In this document: positions 57,201 through 62,780 of the stretch, piece by piece | Position numbering within the stretch: position 1 is the first letter of the stretch | How the letters are laid out: each line of letters opens with the position of its first letter | Source of the DNA: Enchytraeus crypticus | Lineage: Eukaryota > Annelida > Clitellata > Enchytraeida > Enchytraeidae | Assembly: GCA_905160935.1 (NCBI GenBank) | Contig: CAJHZI010000189.1 | Span: 274,501 to 338,500, forward strand | DNA: 64,000 nt | Direction of reading: 5' to 3' | Notes under the pieces: model-generated | The model's input: only the letters and a program-made list of their open reading frames with translations | Told to the model about the DNA's origin: nothing | The model's database searches: none | Program-made: the position numbers and the translations under genes

Positions 57201-60200
57201 ATTTTCTATGTAATTCAAAGTACGATTAACACTGTTTAACCATGACTGAACTTAATAAAAAATTTAACTGCCAATTTACAGTCGTAAAGCAGTAAATTTT
57301 AGAAGTACGCAAGTAATTTTAGAAATGGCTAACGTCAGCAGCTTGTATAGAAATGTTACAGATTTAATTTAGCGCATTTTATCACCGACATATATTTACA
57401 TGACCTGGCATTTAACTCTTAATTTCTTAATCTCTTCCTGTAGCCTACATATGCTAATACGATTCAAAACCAGAAAATATCTCTAATCATTGTTGTTATC
57501 TTAATCATTCTCAACCCTTCTTCATTCTTTTACCTCCTTTGAAACACCATCCCTTTAAAAAAGTACCATCTAAATCACTTTTACTCCTTAATTTAATAAT
57601 ATAAAGACCTTCTTAACTGAGCTGGAATGTATTATTTTTATGCGCCTTTAAAAATTCCATTGGCTTTAACAAGTCTCTTCATAACGCAGTTAAATCGATT
57701 TAAGTTTCGTTTTATTGTATCTTCATACATAGGGTTTATTATTATGATTATATATTTTAATTAATTAATCCATTTATCACAACATACAGAATAAGAAGTC
57801 AGACGATTTTAAGAAGATTTGAAGTTAATATGGAACCAATCCACACTTCAAGCTGACCCACAAATACACGATTAAGAGACTTAGCCTTGTAGGGCTAAAG
57901 CGCGGCTAAATGTCACTGATAAATGAGTTACTTCTTCAAATTTTTAAATTCTATTTTAAAGCACAAATTCACGACTCGAATTACAAACTAGTTTAGATTT
58001 CCATCTTTATCTCTAAAATCCTTTTGAATTTAATTTCAAGTCACTGCAAATGGAATTGTGTCAGTATTACAAATAATTTTCTGATTTTAGGATGCGCACC
58101 AAACTGCATAAAATGTGACACAGCGGGTCCTGGTAAATGCGACCCAGACGGGTGCCCAGGGGGTACGCCCCCCAATGCTGAGGGACAGTGTGAAGGTATA
58201 TTTAATGCACTTTTCGTTTCGTACTAGCCGCAATTACCCACGTTGTGTCCGGGTTACTGAAGAATAGACAAACCGTGACTGCTCGTGTCATATATATATA
58301 ATATTCGGTTAGTGAGCGGCTAAGTTCCAGAAATTGTCAGAAAAATTCTAAAGCGAGTGTAAAGCCGTTAGAGGGGATTGATAGAATGATGATTCGGTGT
58401 GGGACGGTGTGGGACAGAGGCCTAAAATATACTGTGTTTATCATATTTTCCCATTCAATGATGATAAAAAGGAAATTACTTCAGCATTATCATTTAACTA
58501 ACAACGGATTAACTCAAGATTCTTAATCTGTTATTTCGAATATTAACGCACTCTACAATACCAGAACGATGAGGATAGGTAACCTAACATCTTATCAACT
58601 ATTTATAAATGGGACAATAAAGTGAATTCTATGTCAGTTGACTGCAAATTCAATTTCTCACTTTTATTTTCTCTTAATTACTAACTCTTACTTATTACTT
58701 TGCAGGAGGAGGTGCTACTACCCCAAGTGAAAGTGGCGGTCCTTCGGATTGTAAGTTTAAAAAATTAACAAGCAAAAATTTAATTTTCAAATACCTGCAT
58801 TGTGCATGCTATCAAGCAACAATTTGAGCAGTAAATACAGAGTGTATAGAGAAATAATATTACAACAGTTTTATGTACAATACAATACGTTTTTCGGACA
58901 CATTATGCGGACCAAAGAGTTGAAAATTATTCTATTATTATTACAAAAGATGCAAGGGTCGACAGCGGACGACTTTTATTTTAAGAGTCTTAGAGAATGG
59001 ATGCAGTTAACTAAAACATACAGTAGATGATCAGAGCAACAATGAACAGAGACATATGGAGGAATATGACCATGACCGCACTAAGAACTGGGAACAGGCA
59101 CGGCACTTAGAGAAGAGAAGCTGAACAATACACTTAGTCAGAGGCATCGTCTACGTAAGGCCAAATTCAGGTTCAAAAGCTCATCAGTGCAATACTATCA
59201 ACCATGGAGCCGATACATGTCTCATTACTTTTCTTTTCTTTATTTTCAATTAAGTACGAATTTAAAATAGTGAAAAAACTGCAAGTCAAACAGTTTGAAA
59301 TTGTTGTTGTTTTAACAAATTGTTAAAACTCTGGTCTTCAGCATTACAATCAAACATGCTACAAACATGCAACAAACATGCTACAAACCTGCTACTGTCT
59401 ATTGCGTCCTCTCCTTATTAAAATATTCGTCTATTTGTTCGCAGCTGCAAAGGCAGGGATTGCTATCGGAGTTATTGTGGGAGTTTTGGGGCTCTTGTTC
59501 CTTATTCTTCTTCTCTATTTCTGCTGCAAGAGAAAACCGGAACCACCTCACGTCCACTATATCCCAACCTACTACGTCAAGGAAAGGGTAAGATAACTTC
59601 CCTTGTGGTTTGGCCTGTAGGCAGCATTGCATATCTGTAGGCAATTGTTAATATCTGTAGGCAGCAGTTCATATATGTAGGCAGCAGTGCATACCTGTAG
59701 GTAGCAGTGAATATATTTAGGTAGGAGTGTAAATCTGTAGGTAGCATTGCATATCTGTAGACAACAGTGTATATCTCTAGGTAGCATTGCATATCTGTAG
59801 ACAGTAGTGTATATCTGTAGACAACAGTGTATATCTCTAGGTAGCATTGCATATCTGTAGACAGCAGTGTATATCTGTAGACAACAGTGCATATCTGTAA
59901 ACAGCAGTGTACATCTGTTGACAACAGTGTATATCTGTAGACAGCAGTGTATAAATGTAGACAACAGTGCATATCTGTAGACAACAGTGCATATCTGCAG
60001 ACAACAGTGCATATCTCTAGGCAGCAGTGTATATCTGGTCTTTAAAAAGGTTTATTATCCAGCACTAGGCAGTAGCCTAGTGCTGGATAATAAACCTTTT
60101 TAAAACACTTAACTGAAAAGAAAAAGAAAAGCATTTCTTTTAATTCTATTAGTGATGATAATTGCATAGATATATTGGTATATTGCATAAGTGTTCAACT

Positions 60201-60874
60201 AGATAGAACGTTTCTCCTTCTCTTTGATGGCCTATTGCTTCTGACTCTGCTTAATTTTTTTGATTGATGCTATTTTTTATTTTGCTTTCTATTTAATTTG
60301 ACTATTTTCGTGTGCCTGTTTTCATTTTTTGTAGTACGTGAAGTGTTTTGATCTAATAAACATATCCATGGCATAGAAGAAACACGTCTACATTGATAGT
60401 TTTATGTGTTTCAAGTTTTCTGACCCACTTTGAATTATTTATGGTCATCGATAACTTGAGATTGCGATTGTTAGATAGCGTTGAGTTGCCACTCTATTAT
60501 AATTCATCCACGTACGTGTAGTTATTCAAATAGAGTGCATTTAGATGTCATTTTATAATGAAACCTTTAGTCTCGTCTACTTCTGTTACCATACTACCTA
60601 TTTTATACTTTTTTTTTCTAACATAAACAGTTTTCGTTACATGTTTGCTTTGTAAATATGCCAGTGTCACTAACTAAACGATATAGTGTGTGCGAATTAA
60701 AGCACGTTTTCGTGTTTTCAAAGTTGCTTAATGATATTTTGAATATATTTTATTTATTTATTTATTTATTTTGAATATATTTAGTCTCCGTGGAACTATG
60801 GGCAAGCACGCCCGGCTCCTGTTAGGTACAACTCACCCTTAACGAATCAGGGCTATACGTGCTACAAAACATAG
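34527..60874 (+). CDS. Type I membrane protein with tandem six-Cys modules, 19 coding exons
   Basis: Predicted 652 aa; the exon lengths sum to 1959 nt (653 codons). Residues 1-~18 are a signal peptide (RILSISILIIIGA). Residues ~19-168 (exons 2-5) are four diverged furin-like Cys-rich modules. Residues ~169-561 (exons 6-16) are eleven modules with C-x3-C-x2-C-x7-C-x4-C-x11-C. A Gly/Ser/Thr linker (GGGATTPSESGGPS) leads to one membrane helix, ~580-604 (GIAIGVIVGVLGLLFLILLL), a CCKRK stop-transfer, and a ~47-residue Pro/Tyr-rich tail ending YTCYKT. All module exons are phase 1-1, so whole modules can be added or lost in frame. An acceptor lies 11 nt before the ATG. No named family is recognised; the Cys spacing is closest to furin-like/growth-factor-receptor Cys-rich repeats. 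A surface receptor or adhesion role is inference. Introns hold many transposons and two dead module exons. Confidence 0.85.
34647..35260. mobile_element. Inverted-repeat DNA element remnants in intron 1
   Basis: 34647-34675 (CAAAAGTAGGTTTTTTGG) and 34936-34975 (CCAAAAACCTACTTTTGAC) are inverted to each other, ~27 bp. 35190-35255 (CTTACGACTTTATTGT, then GGGGTATCAGTTA and CAGTGTGTA) matches the outer arm of the foldback element at 42324-43775. Between them 34973-35173 is open and reads protein-like (SVQRANAKKCTFSVYFAPHT), which I do not recognise; it may be a transposase fragment. Confidence 0.4.
35261..36136. other. Rest of intron 1 of the 19-exon gene
   Basis: A GC-richer patch at 35480-35680 has a partly palindromic GGTACC-rich core and no identified function. 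35960-36100 is a partial family-A repeat. Confidence 0.45.
36137..36277 (+). CDS. Exon 2, divergent Cys-rich module
   Basis: 141 nt, phase 1-1, six Cys (GCNVD...TCATC...NCLSC...TLC). A second in-frame acceptor 6 nt upstream (36130) would add two residues. Donor GTTAGT. Confidence 0.78.
36305..36476. repeat. (TC)n and (AT)n microsatellites just after exon 2
   Basis: CT runs at 36305-36352 and 36400-36446, followed by (AT)n to about 36475, ~30 bp downstream of the exon 2 donor. Confidence 0.9.
37143..37244 (+). CDS. Exon 3, divergent Cys-rich module
   Basis: 102 nt, phase 1-1. CFKDCLEC then SCITC and QCGG: C-x3-C-x2-C-x6-C-x2-C-x14-C. Confidence 0.8.
37384..37640 (+). mobile_element. tRNA-derived SINE, family D
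   Basis: A-box TAGCGCAATGGTTAAGG at 37394-37410, B-box GGTTCGATTCC at 37470-37480, then body GATCTGAGAGTAAAATCTCG and tail GATCATTTCACTATAATGTG. Copies at 22618-22848 (-) and 50742-50890 (+, headless). Intron 3 of the 19-exon gene. Confidence 0.8.
37962..38066 (+). CDS. Exon 4, divergent Cys-rich module
   Basis: 105 nt, phase 1-1. CSTKDCAGIC, GAGKCDIC, ADGIC: six Cys with C-x4-C-x3-C at the start, a spacing of its own. Donor GTTAGC. Confidence 0.78.
38860..39297 (+). mobile_element. LINE 3' end in intron 4
   Basis: TGTGAAACATGGATATTAAG, then AGAAGAATTGGATAGGACAT, and the terminal GGCAGTGCACTAAGAGAGAG: same family as 30840-31290, more decayed. Confidence 0.75.
39400..39695 (+). repeat. SINE-like family A copy in intron 4
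   Basis: Well preserved: CCCCGTGTTGTGTCCGGGTT at the start, AAGGGAAGATGATGATTAAG at the end. It carries a small internal duplication near 39478-39500. Confidence 0.75.
39876..39977 (+). CDS. Exon 5, divergent Cys-rich module
   Basis: 102 nt, phase 1-1. CTPHCKVCP, VCTVCMPGYG, LTC. The C-x2-C before MPGYG is typical of furin-like repeats. Donor GTAAGT. Confidence 0.82.
39978..40791 (+). other. Intron 5, nothing recognised
   Basis: AT-rich DNA without an evident repeat or array. Confidence 0.5.
40792..40911 (+). CDS. Exon 6, first regular six-Cys module
   Basis: 120 nt, phase 1-1. CAPNCTKCDTAGAGSC, CDPDGCPVGQ, GLC, then a five-residue extension ending ITPIT that no other module has. Confidence 0.82.
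41098..41235 (+). mobile_element. SINE family C in intron 6
   Basis: GGCTGGAGCCAGTGGCGAAG, GGGGTTCAAATCCTGGG and TTGACGTTAACATTAGC: a nearly full copy. Confidence 0.75.
41551..41655 (+). CDS. Exon 7, six-Cys module, subfamily 1
   Basis: 105 nt, phase 1-1. Subfamily 1 mark: KCDEAGPGKCDPGGCP and GTAPGT. Here the position after GCP is Asn. Acceptor GTGCTAAG. Confidence 0.83.
41726..41835 (-). repeat. LINE/SINE tail (-) ending in a hairpin
   Basis: ATCAATCAATAAGAATTTAA and GTCAGGGACATCTCTTGCAG, then an inverted repeat about 41785-41831 with ~20-bp arms (one mismatch) around TTTAAATT. Confidence 0.65.
42017..42096 (+). pseudogene. Dead six-Cys module exon in intron 7
   Basis: Matches subfamily-1 module exons over GTGCACTGCACTAAGTGTGA and GATTCGGGCGGATGTCC. 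It has lost 5 bp after GTGCAC and about 20 bp after GATGTCC. Its GAT codon region has TGA in place of TGT, and the acceptor is missing. Conversion to a pseudo-exon fits deletion plus loss of splice site. It shows that more modules once existed. Confidence 0.8.
42690..42835. repeat. Small inverted-repeat element inside the foldback
   Basis: GAACTTTTAAAAGTTTTAAT at the left and ATGCATTAAAAGTTC at the right enclose a GC-richer core (CGCTTCGCGGCAGC). Confidence 0.55.
42855..43490 (+). mobile_element. LINE 3' end with full 3' UTR
   Basis: Reads NYILYGLPSSSLMRLQRVQN and then the LHWLPV-equivalent region in a broken frame, typical of the C-terminus of L2/CR1-like LINEs. The 3' UTR has GGGGTGAATCGATTTGTAGT, GGGACGTCTCTGACATCAT and GGAAATGGACGTTAAACC then (TTA)n. 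Four other tails in the window match it. Confidence 0.75.
43776..44499 (+). other. Intron 7, unassigned part
   Basis: AT-rich with no element recognised. Confidence 0.4.
44500..44710 (+). repeat. Partial SINE-like family A
   Basis: Starts in the body at AGAGCATTCGGTTGGTGAGC and ends GGGATTCAAGGGAAGATG plus (GATGAT)n. The head is missing. Confidence 0.7.
44747..44780 (+). pseudogene. Remnant of a module exon start
   Basis: GTAG followed by CATGCGCGCCAAACAGCAAC resembles an acceptor plus the opening CAPNC of a module, then stops at TGA within 12 codons. Too short to be certain. Confidence 0.45.
45058..45162 (+). CDS. Exon 8, six-Cys module, subfamily 1
   Basis: 105 nt, phase 1-1, nearly identical to exons 7 and 9 (Thr after GCP). 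Isolated by LINE and foldback insertions on both sides. Confidence 0.84.
45163..45760 (+). other. Intron 8, left part
   Basis: No element recognised before the LINE that begins at about 45760. Confidence 0.4.
45760..47840 (-). mobile_element. LINE (reverse transcriptase), minus strand, intron 8
   Basis: The minus strand encodes a linker (EFWWDGNLDTFKRDSIEHF region), then RGITICPIISNIFEYCILR, QFGFKQKVGGTNALHNLRK, GIIDLKKAFDKCKGYG, GVKQGGVLSPILFTLFVDNI and FMYAEDLILIS, in the proper RT order. The catalytic YADD is YAED. One stop at 46973-46975 separates two long open parts (47240-46974 and 46898-45957). It is one of the least decayed LINEs here. The endonuclease is missing. Confidence 0.9.
47840..48990 (-). 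mobile_element. Second LINE, minus strand, interrupted by the first
   Basis: Minus strand: STESALHKETSDLSLAADGG, LNAAFDTVDHGILQSRLNKS, FGISSMALDWFRTYL, FGSQRQLNTPN and DRLQRIQNAA-type sequence: an L2/RTE-X-like LINE, different from its neighbour. It stops abruptly where the other LINE begins, so one inserted into the other or they abut. Several stops. Confidence 0.8.
48803..48865. repeat. Perfect hairpin, 30-bp arms, 3-nt loop
   Basis: Arms 48803-48832 and 48836-48865 are exact complements. A weaker direct copy of the left arm lies at 48771-48800. Confidence 0.95.
48991..49316 (+). other. Intron 8, right end
   Basis: No element recognised. Ends in the polypyrimidine and acceptor of exon 9. 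Confidence 0.4.
49317..49421 (+). CDS. Exon 9, six-Cys module, subfamily 1
   Basis: 105 nt, phase 1-1, differs from exon 8 at very few bases (Ala after GCP). Acceptor CTAACAG. Confidence 0.84.
49812..50012 (-). repeat. SINE-like family A, inverted, 50 bp before exon 10
   Basis: ATCATCATCTTCCCTTGAAT at the left and CTAGGCGCTCACCAACCGAA at the right. Confidence 0.7.
50060..50170 (+). CDS. Exon 10, six-Cys module, intermediate
   Basis: 111 nt, phase 1-1. KCDEAGPGKC as in subfamily 1 but CDPDGCPGGTPP as in subfamily 2. The end CGGGG adds two Gly relative to the others. Confidence 0.83.
50427..50735 (+). repeat. Recent duplication unit, copy 1 (exon 11 and flanks)
   Basis: About 310 bp nearly identical to 51600-51905 in intron, exon and intron. 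Only a handful of single-base differences, fewer than the older units in the array show. Confidence 0.92.
50466..50570 (+). CDS. Exon 11, six-Cys module, subfamily 2
   Basis: 105 nt, phase 1-1. KCDTAGPGKCDPDGCPGGKP, NDEGQC. Only ~295 bp after exon 10. Near-identical to exon 12, including flanking introns. Confidence 0.84.
50742..51100 (+). mobile_element. Headless SINE family D and SINE tail pieces
   Basis: 50742-50890 has CGCGCTGATCTGAGAGTAAA to GTTGATCATTTCACTATAAT. 51022-51055 is an inverted family-C tail (AAAAGCTGGTAAAGCTAATG), then (AAT)n. Confidence 0.65.
51248..51293. repeat. (AT)n microsatellite
   Basis: About 22 uninterrupted AT dinucleotides between exons 11 and 12. Confidence 0.95.
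51600..51905 (+). repeat. Recent duplication unit, copy 2 (exon 12 and flanks)
   Basis: Partner of 50427-50735. After 51905 it continues into intron sequence shared with the older units (54650 onward), while copy 1 is cut off there by SINE insertions. Confidence 0.92.
51638..51742 (+). CDS. Exon 12, six-Cys module, subfamily 2
   Basis: 105 nt, phase 1-1, same predicted peptide as exon 11. Product of the most recent duplication in the array. Confidence 0.84.
52521..53990. mobile_element. hAT-like non-autonomous DNA transposon, 1470 bp
   Basis: Ends TAGGGATGGGAAT and (inverted) TAGAGATGGGAATCGAACC, fitting the hAT-type TAGNG start. Flanked by an exact 8-bp duplication TTCTTAAT (52513-52520, 53991-53998). 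Subterminal blocks of GGTTCG repeats lie at 52547-52700 and 53785-53975 in direct orientation. No transposase frame. The paralogous intron 13 has the uninterrupted site with one TTCTTAAT at 55263-55270. Confidence 0.93.
54407..54511 (+). CDS. Exon 13, six-Cys module, subfamily 2
   Basis: 105 nt, phase 1-1, with GGTPPNAEGQC. Preceded by the intron that carries the hAT-like insertion. Confidence 0.84.
55706..55810 (+). CDS. Exon 14, six-Cys module, subfamily 2
   Basis: 105 nt, phase 1-1. NCLKC replaces NCIKC; GGKPPNAEGQC. Confidence 0.84.
56716..56820 (+). CDS. Exon 15, six-Cys module, subfamily 2
   Basis: 105 nt, phase 1-1, GGKPPNAEGQC. Acceptor CTGCTTTTAG. Confidence 0.84.
58091..58195 (+). 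CDS. Exon 16, last six-Cys module, subfamily 2
   Basis: 105 nt, phase 1-1, GGTPPNAEGQC. The donor context GTATAT differs from the GTAGGC of exons 11-15. Confidence 0.84.
58238..58420 (+). repeat. Decayed SINE-like family A in intron 16
   Basis: CACGTTGTGTCCGGGTTACT and GGTTAGTGAGCGGCTAAGTT. The middle is disrupted and the tail lost. Confidence 0.6.
58706..58750 (+). CDS. Exon 17, Gly/Ser/Thr linker
   Basis: 45 nt, phase 1-1, GGGATTPSESGGPSD. A likely O-glycosylated stalk between the array and the membrane. Acceptor TTTGCAG, donor GTAAGT. Confidence 0.75.
58850..59110 (+). mobile_element. LINE 3' fragment in intron 17
   Basis: Frames read TFFGHIMRTKEL and SLREWMQLTK, then ATMNRDIWRNM, like the post-RT C-terminus of a common LINE. 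Confidence 0.55.
59445..59587 (+). CDS. Exon 18, transmembrane segment
   Basis: 143 nt, phase 1 to 0. Membrane helix, CCKRK, then PEPPHVHYIPTYYVKER. Acceptor TTCGCAG, donor GTAAGA. Confidence 0.82.
59616..60040. repeat. 20-bp minisatellite after the transmembrane exon, ~21 copies
   Basis: Unit ATATCTGTAGACAACAGTGC with GGCAGC and GGTAGC variants. Starts ~28 bp after the exon 18 donor. Long minus-strand open frames across it are artefacts. Confidence 0.95.
60041..60104. repeat. Perfect hairpin, 30-bp arms, 4-nt loop
   Basis: Arms 60041-60070 and 60075-60104 are exact complements around AGTA. It follows the minisatellite without a gap. Confidence 0.95.
60785..60874 (+). CDS. Exon 19, cytoplasmic tail and stop
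   Basis: 90 nt, begins in phase 0: SPWNYGQARPAPVRYNSPLT and on to YTCYKT, TAG at 60872-60874. Acceptor ATATTTAG is weak, but the open frame fits the Tyr/Pro-rich tail of the paralog. Confidence 0.72.
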   Translation, partial: SPWNYGQARPAPVRYNSPLTNQGYTCYKT

Positions 60875-61640
60875 ACAGGTCTGCTGATTATGCGATTTCT
60901 ACCCTTCTGTAGGTTTAGATTTGAGCAAGGGGTATAGTTAAGATTTGATTAGTTTGAAATTGGGTCGTAGTAAAATTTATGATTAATTTAGGATTAAATT
61001 TAGGATTAGGATAAGGTTTGGGTGAGATTTGAATGTCTAATTATGATAAAGCTTAGATTATGGTTTACGTTACTAGATTTCTCAGAATTATTATAGTTTG
61101 CTAAATCTTCGTTTATACGTAATGTTAACAATTTTTCGTCTGGTATTGGTATTGACTAGAAGAAAGGGGTTTTTAGAATTAATTTGCACAGATATGTTAT
61201 AATCAAACATCTATTTGAGCTAATTGACTTTACTAAATATTATGCTGCATAACAATTTGTTTCGAATTAGAGTTATAAAACGAATCATTCAGAATTTACC
61301 CTCAGAGCATAAATAAAAATATCTGATATTTAAACCATTCTAACTGTTGAATAAAACTGTACGTGGTAATCTTTACTGTATAATCTTAAGCTTTTTGCAG
61401 GTAGTTAATATTAGTTAATAAATTGTGAATGCAGTTTTATTCTTACTTTCTATCTACATCTAACTACTACATATATAGTGTTGACTATAATAGCATTGAC
61501 TATTATAGCATGATTATTAAAGCATAAAATATTAAATCAAAATCTCTTGTCATTGATTTACAGCATTTATTATTACAGCATTGACTATTATAGAATTAAT
61601 AATTATAGCATTAATATTTAACATCGATTGCTATAGCACT
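60875..61640 (+). other. 3' UTR and downstream flank of the 19-exon gene
   Basis: AATAAA hexamers at 61312-61317 and 61350-61355 are the first good poly(A) signals after the stop and would give a ~450-500 nt 3' UTR. A TA-rich (ATTATAGCATTGACT)-like loose repeat occupies 61480-61640. Confidence 0.5.
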
Positions 61641-61644
61641 GATG

Positions 61645-61720
61645 ATATAGGGATGATGTCAAGGACGTCCCCACAGCACTCATTACTACAGATCAATTCA
61701 CCCAGAACAAATTAGAAAAT
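61645..61720 (-). mobile_element. LINE 3' tail, inverted
   Basis: GATGATGTCAAGGACGTCCC and AGATCAATTCACCCAGA, inverse of the tail at 33640-33720. Confidence 0.6.
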
Positions 61721-62639
61721 CAATTTTAATGGTTTGTTTAAATTTTCAATTACATTATGTCATGTTGTGTATATTCGTGTAGGATATCTCAACGCGTGAT
61801 AAGTAACGGCACCAACATTGTTGCAGAAACCCAGTATCAAACCGGAGTCTTAGCCTACGGTGGTAACAAAAGAATGGAAATTTAAAGTTGGGTTTCGTAT
61901 ATTGTAAAATAATGCTGTGTCAAGAAATAATTGCATTTCGTCATATTTGAACATCTGAACCTATAAATAGAATTTAAATTGTATTAATATTATTATTTTT
62001 ATTATTATTAAAATTTAAATTTTAAATAACAGTATGCAAATATTTTAATCGAAATAGTGCGACAAGTGTTTTTATAATTTGCACATTTGAACTGCTTTGT
62101 TACCATTTAAGATAGAAGAGGTCATCGAAAGTTCAGAAAACAATTGTGGATTTATTTGAGATCTTTTTAAGAACAACTATTAAATATTTTTCATTTGAAT
62201 GATTTTTTCATTTTAATAATTCAAATGAAAATTGCTAAATAATTAATTCTCAATTATAATTAATAACAAAATCCATAAATAGAATAGATTTTACTGTTTT
62301 CAATACCTTACAATTATAATTACGTGCATAAGCAACATTTTCTAGCTAATTTAACCTTGATAATTTGTGTTATTTAAAAGAATGGAAAAATAATAGCTGC
62401 GTATAAATATTGTAAAATAGTAAAAATAATAAGAGAAGGCGAGGAGTTCACATTAGATATCCTATCCAGGATGTTCTCAGGAACTTTTCCATAACAAGCA
62501 TCATAACAAACTACATGTAATCTACGCACACTATTAGCATAAATGTGTAGAGATATACTATATGACTTTACTAAATATTACTTTAGAAAATCTATCATAA
62601 CCGTCCTTCAATTTATCATCACCAAATAATTTATTGGTA
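61721..62639. other. Intergenic AT-rich DNA
   Basis: A short palindrome CATTTGAATGATT...AATAATTCAAATG lies at 62190-62226. No gene seen. Confidence 0.4.
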
Positions 62640-62780
62640 AAATATCGATGTCGGTAAGATGTTGGTAAGAAATTCGACCGCGGATCACTGTGTGCGGGGT
62701 TCAAGTCCTGGGCTCGCCCGAAACCGACATCACTTTCGAATGAGGAAACTGACGTTAACATTAGCTTTACCAAATTTATC
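62640..62780 (+). mobile_element. SINE family C
   Basis: GCGGGGTTCAAGTCCTGGGC and GAATGAGGAAACTGACGTTA. The open frame on the minus strand across it is a by-product. Confidence 0.7.

Larger units (their letters stand above)
54512..58090 (+). repeat. Introns 13-15: diverged copies of one ~1.0-1.4 kb exon-intron unit
   Basis: Introns 12 to 15 share ordered blocks: GTAGGCTTACTACTTTCTCT at the 5' end, AGCAAATATC, TGCACGATCTGGCAT and ACTAAACATTAAGGTAC (introns 12 and 13). Introns 14 and 15 share AAAAAGGTATTTTGGCATAT. So modules were copied with their introns. No other element is recognised in introns 13 to 15. Confidence 0.85.

Noticed and set aside
59572-60012. Minus-strand frames of 135 and 146 codons rich in Cys, Tyr and Leu
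   Set aside because: They translate the 20-bp minisatellite in intron 18, not a gene.
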